Origin: Antarcticimicrobium sp040365005
GTDB taxonomy: Bacteria; Pseudomonadota; Alphaproteobacteria; Rhodobacterales; Rhodobacteraceae
Direction of reading: 5' to 3'
Assembly: GCF_040365005.1 (NCBI RefSeq)
Contig: NZ_BAABWV010000001.1
Location: forward strand, 248,001 to 312,000
Length of the DNA: 64,000 bases
Below, piece by piece: positions 15,708 to 24,469 of the stretch (position 1 is its first letter; each line of letters opens with the position of its first letter). The translations under genes were made by a program, and so were the position numbers. Below the pieces are notes generated by a model, which made no database searches, was not told where the DNA came from, and was given only the letters and a program-made list of their open reading frames with translations.

Positions 15708-16514
15708 TCAATCGCCCTCGAAGACCGGTTTTTCCTTGGCGACAAAGGCATGGTAGGCGCGGTGGAAATCCTGCCCCTGCATACAGATCGCCTGCGCCTG
15801 TGCCTCGGCCTCGATCGCCTGTTCGATCGACATGCACCATTCCTGCGCCAGCATGGTCTTGGTCATCATGTTGGCGAAATTGGGCCCGGCGGCGATCCGC
15901 GCGGCGATGTCCCGGGCGGTCGCCGCAAGTTCGTCCTCCGGCACCACCTTGTTGAAATAGCCCCAGGACAGCCCCTCCTCGGCGCTCATCGAGCGACCCA
16001 GGTACAGCAGTTCCGCCGCCCGGCCCTGGCCAATGATGCGCGGCAGGATCGCGCAAGCGCCCATGTCGCAGCCGGCCAGCCCGACTCGGTTGAAGAGGAA
16101 CGCCGTCTTTGCCCCCGGCGTGGCCACCCGCAGGTCGGACGCCATCGAGATGATCGCCCCGGCGCCGGCGCAGATCCCGTCGACGGCAGCGATGATCGGC
16201 TTGCCGCAATTGACCATCGCCTTGACTAGGTCGCCGGTCATGCGGGTAAAGGTCAGCAGCTCCTTCATCGTCATCTTGGTCAGCGGGCCGATGATGTCAT
16301 GCACATCCCCGCCCGAGCTGAAGTTGCCGCCGTTCGAGGCAAAGACGACTGCCTTGACGCTGTCGTCATAATGCAGGTCGCGGAACCAGTCGCGCAACTC
16401 GGCATAGCTGTCGAAGGTCAGCGGGTTCTTGCGCTCGGGCCGGTCCAGCGCGACGGTGGCGATGCCGTCGGTGATCTCGCATTTGAAATGCTGCACGTCG
16501 GTGCGCATGGTCAT
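15708..16514 (-). CDS. Enoyl-CoA hydratase/isomerase family protein
   Basis: A 268-residue crotonase-fold protein. The oxyanion-hole regions are visible as FASNGGNFSSGGDVHDI (around residue 60) and ICAGAGAIISMASDLRVA (around 115), followed by FNRVGLAGCDMGACAILPR, where an Asp sits near the position where many hydratases carry a catalytic Glu. That change leaves room for hydrolase or isomerase activity rather than simple hydration. Its stop lies 97 bases before the acyl-CoA dehydrogenase, and its start overlaps the marR stop by 4 bases. It should act on the alicyclic CoA intermediates of the 2-aminobenzoate pathway. Confidence 0.9.
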   Translation of the reverse strand: MTMRTDVQHFKCEITDGIATVALDRPERKNPLTFDSYAELRDWFRDLHYDDSVKAVVFASNGGNFSSGGDVHDIIGPLTKMTMKELLTFTRMTGDLVKAMVNCGKPIIAAVDGICAGAGAIISMASDLRVATPGAKTAFLFNRVGLAGCDMGACAILPRIIGQGRAAELLYLGRSMSAEEGLSWGYFNKVVPEDELAATARDIAARIAAGPNFANMMTKTMLAQEWCMSIEQAIEAEAQAQAICMQGQDFHRAYHAFVAKEKPVFEGD

Positions 16515-16984
16515 TCTTTGTCCTCCAGTGTTTCGTTCAGGTAATCGAGCCGACGGATCATCCCCTCGACATCGTCGGCGTTCAGCCCGTCCAGCATGTC
16601 GTCGATCCAGCTTTCATGGGCGGCGGCGTGTTCGGCAAAGGCCGCCTGCCCCTTGGGCGTCAGCCGCACCAGCGAGGCGCGCCGGTCGCCCGGCACCGCC
16701 ACGCGCAGCGCCAGCCCCTCGTCGGTCAGCCGGTCAACGATGCCGGTCACATTGCCGTTCGACACCCGAAGCATCTCCGAGATCTGCGACATCTTCAGCC
16801 CCTCGGGGCTGCGTGACAGCGCCGACATCACGTCGAAACGCGGCAGGGTCGACTGGTATTGGTCGCGCAGGCGGCGGCGGATCTGGTCCTCGATCAGGTT
16901 GCTCGCCTTGAGCAATTTCAGCCACAGTCGCAGCCGGGATTTCGACAGCGGTTCGTCGCCGGTCTCGACCGATTGCGGTGTCAT
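16511..16984 (-). CDS. MarR family transcriptional regulator of the 2-aminobenzoate operon
   Basis: The 157-residue protein has the winged helix-turn-helix of MarR proteins: LPRFDVMSALSRSPEGLKMSQISEMLRVSNGNVTGIVDRLTDEGL spans the helices, and VPGDRRASLVRLTPKG forms the wing with the conserved DRR. MarR proteins in aromatic-CoA operons usually repress and let go when the CoA ester accumulates. Start ATG at 16984 overlaps the SDR stop (ATGA), and the stop overlaps the enoyl-CoA hydratase start, so the regulator is made together with the enzymes and is likely autoregulated. The pair of palindromes at 20102-20143 is the natural candidate target. Confidence 0.93.
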   Translation of the reverse strand: MTPQSVETGDEPLSKSRLRLWLKLLKASNLIEDQIRRRLRDQYQSTLPRFDVMSALSRSPEGLKMSQISEMLRVSNGNVTGIVDRLTDEGLALRVAVPGDRRASLVRLTPKGQAAFAEHAAAHESWIDDMLDGLNADDVEGMIRRLDYLNETLEDKE

Positions 16985-17724
16985 ATTTCTCCCCCCGAAA
17001 GGCTGAGCGCGTGGCCGTTGACCGAACGCGCGGCCTGCGAACACAGCCACAGCGCGGCACCGGCGACCTCGTCGGTCTGGATGAAACGCTTTTGCGGGTT
17101 GCCCGATTTCAGGGATTTTTCCGCCTGTTCCGCGCTCATGCCGGTGGTCGCGACGATATTCTCGATCGAACGCTCCAGCAACGGGGTCTCGATGAACCCG
17201 GGACAGATCGCGTTCACCGTGATGCCCGTGCGGGCCAGTTCCAGCGATAGCGCCCGGGTCAGCCCGACCACCCCGTGTTTCGCCGCGCAATAGGCGGAAA
17301 CGTAAGGGTAGCCCTTGAGCCCGGCGGTGGAGGCGATGGCGATCATCCGGCCCCAGCCGGCGGCCTTCATGTCGGGCAGCGCCGCCTGCCAGCAGTTGGA
17401 GACCCCCACTAGGTTGACCGAAAGCATCGCGGTGAGTTGCTCGGGCGTCATCTTGGCAAAGGGCACACTGTCGGCGGCGCCGGCGTTGGCGACCATGATC
17501 CCGACCGGCCCCTGATCCGCGCGCGCGGCGGCAAAGGCGGCCTGAACCGCACCCGCGTCGGTCACGTCACACAGCTGATAGGGCAGCCCCTGCGCCTTGA
17601 GCGGGGCCTCCGAGCGGCCCATGATGGTGACCTTGGCGCCGGCCTCGGCCAGGGCACGGGCCACGTCGGCCCCCACCCCGGTGCCGCCGCCGGTGACGAC
17701 GGCATGTTTGCCCGAAAGGCTCAT
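16981..17724 (-). CDS. SDR family dehydrogenase (3-hydroxyacyl-CoA dehydrogenase-like)
   Basis: This 247-residue short-chain dehydrogenase has the cofactor motif TGGGTGVGADVA near residues 11-22, NAGAADS near 85-91, IASTAGLKGYPYVSAYCAAKHG with catalytic Ser, Tyr and Lys near 140-160, and PGFIETPL after the core. In this operon the most likely task is oxidation of a 3-hydroxyacyl-CoA ring intermediate during the beta-oxidation-like phase. It overlaps the monooxygenase/reductase gene by 4 bases on one side and marR by 4 on the other, so all are translated as a coupled unit. Substrate assignment rests on context only. Confidence 0.9.
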   Translation of the reverse strand: MSLSGKHAVVTGGGTGVGADVARALAEAGAKVTIMGRSEAPLKAQGLPYQLCDVTDAGAVQAAFAAARADQGPVGIMVANAGAADSVPFAKMTPEQLTAMLSVNLVGVSNCWQAALPDMKAAGWGRMIAIASTAGLKGYPYVSAYCAAKHGVVGLTRALSLELARTGITVNAICPGFIETPLLERSIENIVATTGMSAEQAEKSLKSGNPQKRFIQTDEVAGAALWLCSQAARSVNGHALSLSGGEI

Positions 17725-20024
17725 ACCTTGATCGCCGCTTCTGCTTCGCGCTCGGCCAGGCGCCAGTACAGGTCACGACCACCACGATAGGGATCGGGCC
17801 AGCTCGCGTGACGGTCGCCCAGCTGGCTGCCCGCGTGCAGCGTCCAGTAGGGATCGGCCAGATGCGCCCGCGCCAGGCAGACCAGATCGGCGCGCCCCGC
17901 CATCAGGATCGAGTTGACGTGGTCGGGTTCGTAGATGTTGCCGACCGCCATGGTCTTGATCCCGGTCTCGTTGCGGATGCGGTCCGAGAACGGCACCTGG
18001 AACATCCGGCCATAGACAGGCTGTTCCTCCGACACGGTCTGACCCGAGGAAACGTCGATGATATCGGCACCGGCGGCATCGAAGGCCTTGGCGATCTCCA
18101 CCGCGTCCTCGGGCTGGTTGCCCTCCTCGCCGACCCAGTCATGGGCCGAGATCCGCGCCGACATCGGTTTCTCCTGCGGCCAGACGGCGCGCATCGCGTT
18201 GAACACCTCGAGCGGGAAGCGCAGCCGGTTCTCCAGGCTGCCGCCGTATTCGTCCGAGCGCTGGTTGGTGGCCGGCGACAGGAAGCTGCCGATCAGATAG
18301 CCGTGGGCGGCGTGCAGTTCGATCATGTCGAACCCGGCACGCTCGGCCATCTCGGCGGCGGCGACGAACTGGTCGCGCACCGCGTCCATGTCGGCGCGGG
18401 TCATCTCGCGCGGGGTCTGGCTGGCCGGTTTGTAGGGCAGCGCCGAGGGGGCGAGGATTTCCCAGTTGTCCTGTGCCAGCGGCGCGTCCATGCCGCCCCC
18501 GTCCCAGGGCACGCAGGTCGAGCCCTTGCGCCCTGAATGACCGATCTGGCAGCACATCTTGGCCTGCGTCTCGGCGTGGACGAAATCGGTCAGGCGTTTC
18601 CACGCCGCCTCATGCTCGGGCGCGTAGAGGCCGGGGCATCCGGGGGTTATCCGCGCTTCGGGGCTGACGCAGGTCATCTCGGTATAGACCAGCGCAGCCC
18701 CACCCTTGGCGCGTTCCGAGTAATGGACGAAATGCCAGTCGGTCGGGGTGCCGTCCACCGCCTTGTACTGTGCCATGGGCGAGACGACGACACGGTCGAC
18801 CAGTTCCATCTCGCGCAGCTTGAAGGGGGCGAACATCGGCGCGCGCACCGGCGCATCCGCCGGCACACCGGCTTGCATCTGGAACCATTTCTCGGCCGAT
18901 TCCAGCCACTTGGGATCGCGCAGGCGCAGGTTCTCGTGCGAGATACGCTGCGAGCGGGTCAGCAGGGAATAGTTGAACTGCACCGGGTCCAGATCGAGGT
19001 AACGCTCGACCTCCTCGAACCATTCGAGCGAGTTGCGCGCCGCCGATTGCAGCCGCAGCACGTCGAGGCGCCGCTCTTCCTGGTAGCGTTCGAAGGCCTT
19101 TTCGAGCGTCGGTTCGGTATGCACGTAATTGGCCAGCGCGATGGCGCTGTCAAAGGCCAGCCGCGAGCCCGACCCGATCGAGAAATGCGCCGTGGCCGAG
19201 GCATCGCCGAGCAGAACGACGTTCTCGTGATACCATTTCTCGCACAACACGCGGGGGAAGTTGATCCAGACCGCCGAACCGCGCAGGTGATCGGCGTTCG
19301 ACATCAGTTCGTGGCCGCCCAAGTGAGCCTCGAACACCTTGCGGCAGGTCTCGACGATCTCTTCCTTGCTCATGTCCTCGAAGCCGAAATTCTCCCAGGT
19401 CTGTTGCGAGCATTCGACGATGAAGGTCGCGGTCTTGTCGTCGAATTGATAGGCATGCGCCCAGATCCAGCCGTGCTCGGTCTTTTCGAAGATGAAGGTA
19501 AAGGCGTCGTCGAACCGCTGGTGGGTGCCGAGCCAGAGGAACTTGCACTTGCGGGTGTCGATATCGGGTTTGAAGTGATCCGCGTATTCGGTGCGGACCT
19601 TGGAATTCAGCCCATCGCAGGCGACCACGAGGTCATAGTCCTTGCGGATCGCCTCGGCCGATTCGAACTCGGTCTCGAACCGCAGCTCGACGCCCAGCTC
19701 GCGGGCGCGTTCCTGCAGCAGGATCAGCATCTGCTTGCGCCCGATCCCGGCGAACCCGTGCCCGCCCGAGACGTTGCGCACGCCATCGTGCACCACGGCG
19801 ATGTCATCCCAATAGGCGAAATGTTCGCGGATCGCCTCTGCACTGACCGGATCGTTCTCGCGCAGGTTCTCGAGCGCGTCATCGGAGAGGACCACCCCCC
19901 AGCCAAAGGTATCGTTGGCGCGGTTGCGCTCGATCACGACGACCTCGTGCGCCGGATCGCGCAGCTTCATCGAGATCGCGAAATAAAGGCCCGCCGGCCC
20001 GCCGCCCAGACACGCAATACGCAT
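17721..20024 (-). CDS. 2-aminobenzoyl-CoA monooxygenase/reductase (bifunctional)
   Basis: The 767-residue protein is a fusion. Residues 1-370 form an FAD aromatic hydroxylase with the GGGPAGLY motif at the N-terminus and GDASATAHFSIGSG near 275. From about 395 to the end there is an old-yellow-enzyme reductase domain (MFAPFKLREMELVDRVVVSPM, IELHAAHGYLIGSFLSP, NQRSDEYGGSLENRLRFPLE). In the Aromatoleum enzyme the two halves hydroxylate and then reduce 2-aminobenzoyl-CoA to a non-aromatic 2-amino-5-oxocyclohexenyl CoA ester. Salicylyl-CoA 5-hydroxylase resembles the first half; the reductase half, kynurenine genes and ligase favour 2-aminobenzoyl-CoA. It is the first gene of the operon. Confidence 0.93.
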   Translation of the reverse strand: MRIACLGGGPAGLYFAISMKLRDPAHEVVVIERNRANDTFGWGVVLSDDALENLRENDPVSAEAIREHFAYWDDIAVVHDGVRNVSGGHGFAGIGRKQMLILLQERARELGVELRFETEFESAEAIRKDYDLVVACDGLNSKVRTEYADHFKPDIDTRKCKFLWLGTHQRFDDAFTFIFEKTEHGWIWAHAYQFDDKTATFIVECSQQTWENFGFEDMSKEEIVETCRKVFEAHLGGHELMSNADHLRGSAVWINFPRVLCEKWYHENVVLLGDASATAHFSIGSGSRLAFDSAIALANYVHTEPTLEKAFERYQEERRLDVLRLQSAARNSLEWFEEVERYLDLDPVQFNYSLLTRSQRISHENLRLRDPKWLESAEKWFQMQAGVPADAPVRAPMFAPFKLREMELVDRVVVSPMAQYKAVDGTPTDWHFVHYSERAKGGAALVYTEMTCVSPEARITPGCPGLYAPEHEAAWKRLTDFVHAETQAKMCCQIGHSGRKGSTCVPWDGGGMDAPLAQDNWEILAPSALPYKPASQTPREMTRADMDAVRDQFVAAAEMAERAGFDMIELHAAHGYLIGSFLSPATNQRSDEYGGSLENRLRFPLEVFNAMRAVWPQEKPMSARISAHDWVGEEGNQPEDAVEIAKAFDAAGADIIDVSSGQTVSEEQPVYGRMFQVPFSDRIRNETGIKTMAVGNIYEPDHVNSILMAGRADLVCLARAHLADPYWTLHAGSQLGDRHASWPDPYRGGRDLYWRLAEREAEAAIKV

Positions 20025-20101
20025 GAGTTTTCCCCTGTGACTGTTTTCAAAGGACCGGCAACCCGGCCGTTGGGGAAAGGCTAGAGCGAGTCGATTTTTA
20101 C

Positions 20102-20143
20102 TTCAAGCCTAAACTTTCCATGCTGTAACCATTCATGCCTGAA
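20102..20143. promoter_or_regulatory. Pair of 12-bp palindromes, candidate MarR operators
   Basis: TTCAAGCCTAAA at 20102-20113 and TTCATGCCTGAA at 20132-20143 agree at 10 of 12 positions, and both are imperfect palindromes with TTCA/T(G/A)AA arms and a GC-rich centre. Their starts are 30 bp apart, close to three helical turns, so both would face the same side of the DNA. They lie 78-119 bases upstream of the monooxygenase/reductase start and upstream of the divergent TfoX gene. Binding by the MarR protein at 16511-16984 is an inference. Confidence 0.5.
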
Positions 20144-20210
20144 GCTTTTGCACGGGCGCCCTGCCCCGTCGAGACTGGCCAGCCGCCACGGGCCGGGATA
20201 GGGTTTGCCC

Positions 20211-20552
20211 ATGTCCGACCCCGTCTCATCCATCCGCAACCTTGGCCCGGCCTCCGAGGAAAGCTTTGCCCGTGCCGGAATCCATTCGGCGGACGAGTTG
20301 CGCGCGCTGGGGGCCGATGCGGCCTATGCGCGGCTGCTGGCGGCGGGCAGCCGGCCGCATTTCATCGGTTATTACGCGCTGGTGATGGGGTTGCAGGGGC
20401 GCCCCTGGAACGACTGCCGGGGTGAGGAAAAGGCGGCGCTGCGCCGCCGGTTCGACGCGATCCGCGCCGAGGCGCGCGGCAAGGGCGATGCCGGGCTTAG
20501 CGCGCTGGAGACCGCGCTTGATGCTATCGGGGTGGTCGAACGGCGCCGGTAA
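20211..20552 (+). CDS. TfoX/Sxy C-terminal domain protein
   Basis: This 113-residue protein consists of one TfoX C-terminal-type domain. The helical DNA/tetratricopeptide-like motif IRNLGPASEESFARAGIHSADELRALGADAAYARLL is typical and resembles helix-hairpin-helix folds. In Haemophilus and Escherichia full-length TfoX/Sxy controls competence together with CRP; this protein lacks the N-terminal domain, and its role in Rhodobacteraceae is unknown. The start MSDP at 20211 is chosen over an ATG two codons earlier because of its better agreement with family length; the two are hard to separate. It diverges from the 2-aminobenzoate operon and converges with ndk. Confidence 0.8.
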   Translation: MSDPVSSIRNLGPASEESFARAGIHSADELRALGADAAYARLLAAGSRPHFIGYYALVMGLQGRPWNDCRGEEKAALRRRFDAIRAEARGKGDAGLSALETALDAIGVVERRR

Positions 20553-20570
20553 TCGCAGACGGGAGAAGCG

Positions 20571-20592
20571 AAAAAACGCCCCGCAGGGCGTT
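20571..20592 (-). terminator. Intrinsic terminator of ndk
   Basis: Read on the minus strand, AACGCCC, loop TGCG, and GGGCGTT form a perfect 7-bp stem that runs into TTTTTT and then TCGC. It lies about 60 bases after the ndk stop. A second palindrome, GGGGCGC-A-GCGCCCC, sits between it and ndk without a U tract. Confidence 0.8.
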
Positions 20593-20650
20593 CTCCGTCA
20601 ATCCCGGAAGGGCAAGGGGCGCAGCGCCCCCTGCCCGATCCTGGGGTCGC

Positions 20651-21073
20651 TTAGCCGACCAGTTCGGTGCCGGCGAAGAAATAGGCGATCTCGACGGCGG
20701 CGGTTTCCGGTGCGTCGGAACCGTGGACCGAGTTTTCACCAACCGATTCCGCGAACTCGGCGCGGACGGTGCCCGGTGCGGCGTCGGCGGGGTTGGTGGC
20801 GCCCATCACTTCGCGGTTCTTGGCGATGGCGTTCTCGCCTTCCAGCACCTGCACCACGACCGGACCGGAGGACATGAATTCGCACAGTTCGTCATAGAAC
20901 GGGCGTTCCTTGTGCACGCCGTAGAATTCACCGGCCTGTGCCTTGGTCATCAGGATCCGCTTCTGCGCGATGATGCGCAGGCCGGCATCCTCGAACTTGG
21001 CGTTGATCTTGCCGGTCAGGTTGCGGCGGGTTGCGTCGGGTTTGATGATCGAGAACGTGCGTTCCAGTGCCAT
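20651..21073 (-). CDS. ndk: Nucleoside diphosphate kinase
   Basis: A 140-residue protein of normal Ndk length. It carries the N-terminal ERTFSIIKPDATRRNL, the KNREVMGATNPADAAPGT nucleotide-binding stretch and the phosphohistidine motif with His117 in NSVHGSD. It transfers the gamma-phosphate from ATP to other nucleoside diphosphates in the cytoplasm. The start MALER at 21073 follows AAGGAG; a frame 18 codons longer is not supported. It is a single-gene unit with its own terminator and stands beside an unrelated MFS exporter gene. Confidence 0.97.
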   Translation of the reverse strand: MALERTFSIIKPDATRRNLTGKINAKFEDAGLRIIAQKRILMTKAQAGEFYGVHKERPFYDELCEFMSSGPVVVQVLEGENAIAKNREVMGATNPADAAPGTVRAEFAESVGENSVHGSDAPETAAVEIAYFFAGTELVG

Positions 21074-21205
21074 TGAGAATGCTCCTTGATGACCCGTCCC
21101 AGCGGGGCTGCGGGACGATGCTGACATTGCGCGCCGCGTAGCACGGGCCGAGGCGATTGAAAAGCCTTCCGCACCACGGCTCTCCTGCGCGCGCGCAAGG
21201 CTTCG

Positions 21206-22411
21206 TCAGTTCAACGTCGGCAAGGGATCGCGCGCGTCGACCCACCGCACGAAAAGCGCCGCGATCAGCCCGAGGACGCTGGTCGCCAGCATGATGGACA
21301 GCACGATGTAAGGCGCGTGTTCCGGCGTCACCAAGGCCCCGGTGAGGCTGGTCATCACCGCCCCCAGTCCCACCGTCATCGCCCCCGAAAGACCCGAGGC
21401 GCTGCCCGCCAGCCGCGGACGCACCGACATCACGCCGGCACTTGCATTGGCATTGGTCAGCCCGTTGCCGAAGCCCACCACGATGGCCGAGCCGAAAAAC
21501 ACCCAGAGCGTTCCCGCCCCGGACCAGAACAGCACCAGCCCCACAACCGGCCCCACGGTGGCAAAGATGCGCCCGGCCAGAACCATGGTCACCAGCGCGC
21601 TGCGTGCGCCGATCCGGCCGGAGACGAAATTGCCCGCCATGAAGCCCACGGTGATGATCCCGATCCCAAGCCCCAGCGCCGCCGGGCTCAGGTTGTACCA
21701 CGCCGCCGCCACCAAGGGCGCCCCGGTGATGAAGGAAAAGAACCCCGCCACGGCAAAGGCGTAGCACAGGCTGTAGCCCCAGAACCGGCGTGACCGGAAA
21801 AGCTCGGGGTAGTCGCGCATCTGGTCGCCAAGGCTCAGGCTAGCGCTGACGGGGTTGGTCTCGCCCAGATCGCCCCACAGGATTACCAGCATGAGAATGC
21901 CCAGCAGCGCATAAAGGACGAAGGACGACCGCCAACCAAAGGCCATGTCCAGCCCGCCCCCCAGCATCGGCCCCAGCATCGGGGCCAGCGCCATCGCCAT
22001 GGCAACATGGCCCAGCATCCTTGCCGCCGCCTTTGGCTCGTGCAAGTCCCGGATCACCGCCCGCGACAGCACCTGTCCCGACACGATTCCCGCCTGCAAC
22101 ATGCGGAACCCCAGAAACACCCAGATGTCCTGCGCCAATGCGCAACCGACCGAAGCGGCGGCGAAGATCGCGGTGGAGACAAGCATCACCGGGCGCCGCC
22201 CGAAACTGTCCGACAGAGGCCCCATCACCAGTTGCAGGACCGCCGAGATCGCCAGATATCCCGCCACCGACAGGTTCACGAGGCCATAGTCGGCCTCCAG
22301 CGCCTCGGCCATCTTGGGCAGCGAGGGGAGGAACATGTTCAGCGTCAGGACAGAAAGGGCGTTGGCCAGGATCAGGGTCAGCAGGTGCGGCGGGGTCTGA
22401 GCAGGGCGCAT
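21206..22411 (-). CDS. MFS multidrug exporter, Bcr/CflA type
   Basis: The 401-residue protein has about 12 membrane helices. It has the drug:proton antiporter signature GPLSDSFGRRPVML between helices 2 and 3 (motif A), the FRMLQAGIVSGQVLSRAVIRDL stretch of Bcr/CflA transporters in helix 4, and a typical N-terminus LANALSVLTLNMFLPSLPKMA. The family exports drugs or metabolites such as bicyclomycin and cysteine by proton exchange. The start MRPAQTPP at 22411 removes an unlikely soluble extension of 23 codons. It diverges from the ABC-F gene with 111 bases between. Substrate unknown. Confidence 0.9.
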   Translation of the reverse strand: MRPAQTPPHLLTLILANALSVLTLNMFLPSLPKMAEALEADYGLVNLSVAGYLAISAVLQLVMGPLSDSFGRRPVMLVSTAIFAAASVGCALAQDIWVFLGFRMLQAGIVSGQVLSRAVIRDLHEPKAAARMLGHVAMAMALAPMLGPMLGGGLDMAFGWRSSFVLYALLGILMLVILWGDLGETNPVSASLSLGDQMRDYPELFRSRRFWGYSLCYAFAVAGFFSFITGAPLVAAAWYNLSPAALGLGIGIITVGFMAGNFVSGRIGARSALVTMVLAGRIFATVGPVVGLVLFWSGAGTLWVFFGSAIVVGFGNGLTNANASAGVMSVRPRLAGSASGLSGAMTVGLGAVMTSLTGALVTPEHAPYIVLSIMLATSVLGLIAALFVRWVDARDPLPTLN

Positions 22412-22522
22412 GGGCGGGTCCGGTCCGGAAAATCCAACAGCTTGGGCCGATAGCACGCGCCTTTCGAAATGACCATCCACCGGCGCTGGCGGCGGCGCAA
22501 TCGCTCTGCTATGAGCCGGCCC

Positions 22523-24382
22523 ATGTTACGGATTGAAAACATCTCCTACGCGGTCGCGGGCCGCCCCCTCCTCGACGGCGCCAGCGCCACCATTCCCGAT
22601 GGCCACAAGGTCGGCCTGATCGGGCGCAACGGCGCCGGCAAGACCACGCTGTTCCGGCTGCTGCGGGGGGAACTGGCGCTGGAGTCCGGCTCCATCTCGC
22701 TGCCCAGCCGGGCCCGTATCGGCGGTGTGTCGCAGGAGGTCCCCTCCTCCGACGTGTCGCTGATCGACACCGTGCTGGCCGCCGATACCGAGCGGGCCGC
22801 GCTGATGGCCGAGGCCGACGAGGCCACCGACCCCTCTCGCATCGCCGAGGTGCAGATCCGGCTGGCTGATATCGACGCCTGGTCGGCCGAGGCGCGGGCG
22901 GCGGCGATTCTCAAGGGGCTGGGATTTTCCGACGCCGACCAGCAACGCCCCTGTTCGGATTACTCCGGCGGCTGGCGGATGCGGGTCGCGCTGGCCGGGG
23001 TGCTGTTCTCGCAGCCCGATCTGCTGCTGCTGGACGAACCGACCAACTATCTCGACCTCGAGGGCGCGCTCTGGCTGGAAAGCTACCTGGCGCGCTATCC
23101 GCACACGGTGATCATCATCAGCCACGATCGCGGGCTGCTGAACCGGGCCGTCGGCGCGATCCTGCACCTCGAGAACAAGACCCTCACCCTGTACAGCGGC
23201 CCCTACGACCAGTTCGCCCGCCAACGCGCCGAACAGCGCGCTCTGCAGGCGGCGGCGGCCAAGAAACAGGATGCGCGCCGCGCCCACCTGCAAAGCTTCG
23301 TTGACCGGTTCAAGGCCAAGGCCAGCAAGGCCAAACAGGCGCAATCGCGGGTCAAGATGCTGGAAAAGATGGAAAAGATCACCGCGCCCGAGGATGCGGC
23401 GCGCACCGTCTTCACCTTTCCCGAACCCGAGGAACTGTCGCCGCCGATCATCTCGCTCGAGGGAGCCTCGACCGGCTATGGCGACAAGGTCATCCTGCGC
23501 GGCATGACCCTGCGCATCGACCAGGACGACCGCATTGCGCTCTTGGGGCGCAACGGCGAGGGCAAATCGACCCTGTCCAAGATGCTGTCGGACCGGCTGG
23601 CACTGATCGACGGCAAGATCACCCGGTCGTCGAAACTGCGCATCGGCTTTTTCGCCCAGCACCAGGTCGACGAGCTCTATATCGACGAAACGCCGCTGCA
23701 ACACCTACAACGTGCGCGGCCCGGCGAACAGCAATCCCGCCTGCGCGCCCGGCTGGCCGGATTCGGCCTTGGCGCCGACCAGGCAGAAACCGTCGTGGGC
23801 AAGCTCTCGGGGGGGCAAAAGGCGCGGCTGTCGCTGCTCCTGGCGACGCTGGATGCGCCGCATCTGCTGATCCTCGACGAGCCGACCAACCACCTCGACA
23901 TCGAAAGCCGCGAAGCGCTGGTCGAGGCGCTGACCGCCTATTCCGGCGCGGTGATCCTCGTGTCCCACGACATGCACCTGCTGTCGATGGTGGCCGACCG
24001 GCTCTGGCTGGTGTCGGACGGGACCGTCAAACCCTATGAGGGCGATCTCGAGGAATACCGCGCCTTCCTCCTGTCGGCCGATCAGCCGGCGCGCAAGAAA
24101 TCCGACACGCCGAAACCGGCGGCCCGGTCGAAACGCCCGCCGCGCGAAACCCTGCTGGCGCTGCGCGCCGAGCTGCGCAAATGCGAGGAGCGGGTCGCGA
24201 AGATCAGCGACATGCAGAACAAGCTGTCAGCCAAGCTGGCCGACCCGGAACTGTACGAGGGCACCCGCAACGGCGAGTTGGAAGTCTGGAACCGCAAGTA
24301 CGCCGAGGTGAGCGACGCCATGGACAAGGCCGAGGCGCTCTGGATCGCCGCGCAGGAAAAGCTGGACGCGGCCGGGGGCTGA
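22523..24382 (+). CDS. ABC-F family ATPase, YheS-like
   Basis: The protein of about 619 residues has two ABC domains and no membrane part. Domain 1 has the Walker A GRNGAGKT, signature SGGWRMRVALA and LLLLDEPTNYLD; domain 2 has GRNGEGKST, LSGGQKARLSL and LILDEPTNHLD. The linker between them (LQSFVDRFKAKASKAKQAQSR) and the C-terminal coiled coil are typical of the E. coli YheS branch. ABC-F proteins bind the ribosomal E site and help stalled translation. I chose MLRIENIS at 22523; MSRP four codons earlier is possible. A strong terminator follows at once. Confidence 0.92.
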   Translation: MLRIENISYAVAGRPLLDGASATIPDGHKVGLIGRNGAGKTTLFRLLRGELALESGSISLPSRARIGGVSQEVPSSDVSLIDTVLAADTERAALMAEADEATDPSRIAEVQIRLADIDAWSAEARAAAILKGLGFSDADQQRPCSDYSGGWRMRVALAGVLFSQPDLLLLDEPTNYLDLEGALWLESYLARYPHTVIIISHDRGLLNRAVGAILHLENKTLTLYSGPYDQFARQRAEQRALQAAAAKKQDARRAHLQSFVDRFKAKASKAKQAQSRVKMLEKMEKITAPEDAARTVFTFPEPEELSPPIISLEGASTGYGDKVILRGMTLRIDQDDRIALLGRNGEGKSTLSKMLSDRLALIDGKITRSSKLRIGFFAQHQVDELYIDETPLQHLQRARPGEQQSRLRARLAGFGLGADQAETVVGKLSGGQKARLSLLLATLDAPHLLILDEPTNHLDIESREALVEALTAYSGAVILVSHDMHLLSMVADRLWLVSDGTVKPYEGDLEEYRAFLLSADQPARKKSDTPKPAARSKRPPRETLLALRAELRKCEERVAKISDMQNKLSAKLADPELYEGTRNGELEVWNRKYAEVSDAMDKAEALWIAAQEKLDAAGG

Positions 24383-24390
24383 CGTCCTGG

Positions 24391-24422
24391 CCCCTTCGCC
24401 GCGCGCGGAGGGGTTTTCTTTC
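24391..24422 (+). terminator. Intrinsic terminator of the ABC-F gene
   Basis: CCCCTTCGC at 24391-24399 pairs fully (one G-U) with GCGGAGGGG at 24405-24413 and is followed by TTTTCTTTCC. It begins nine bases after the stop codon. Confidence 0.85.
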
Positions 24423-24469
24423 CTGCCGCGCCAATCCATCCTGCCCGCAACCACACTCCGGGGGGCCGC

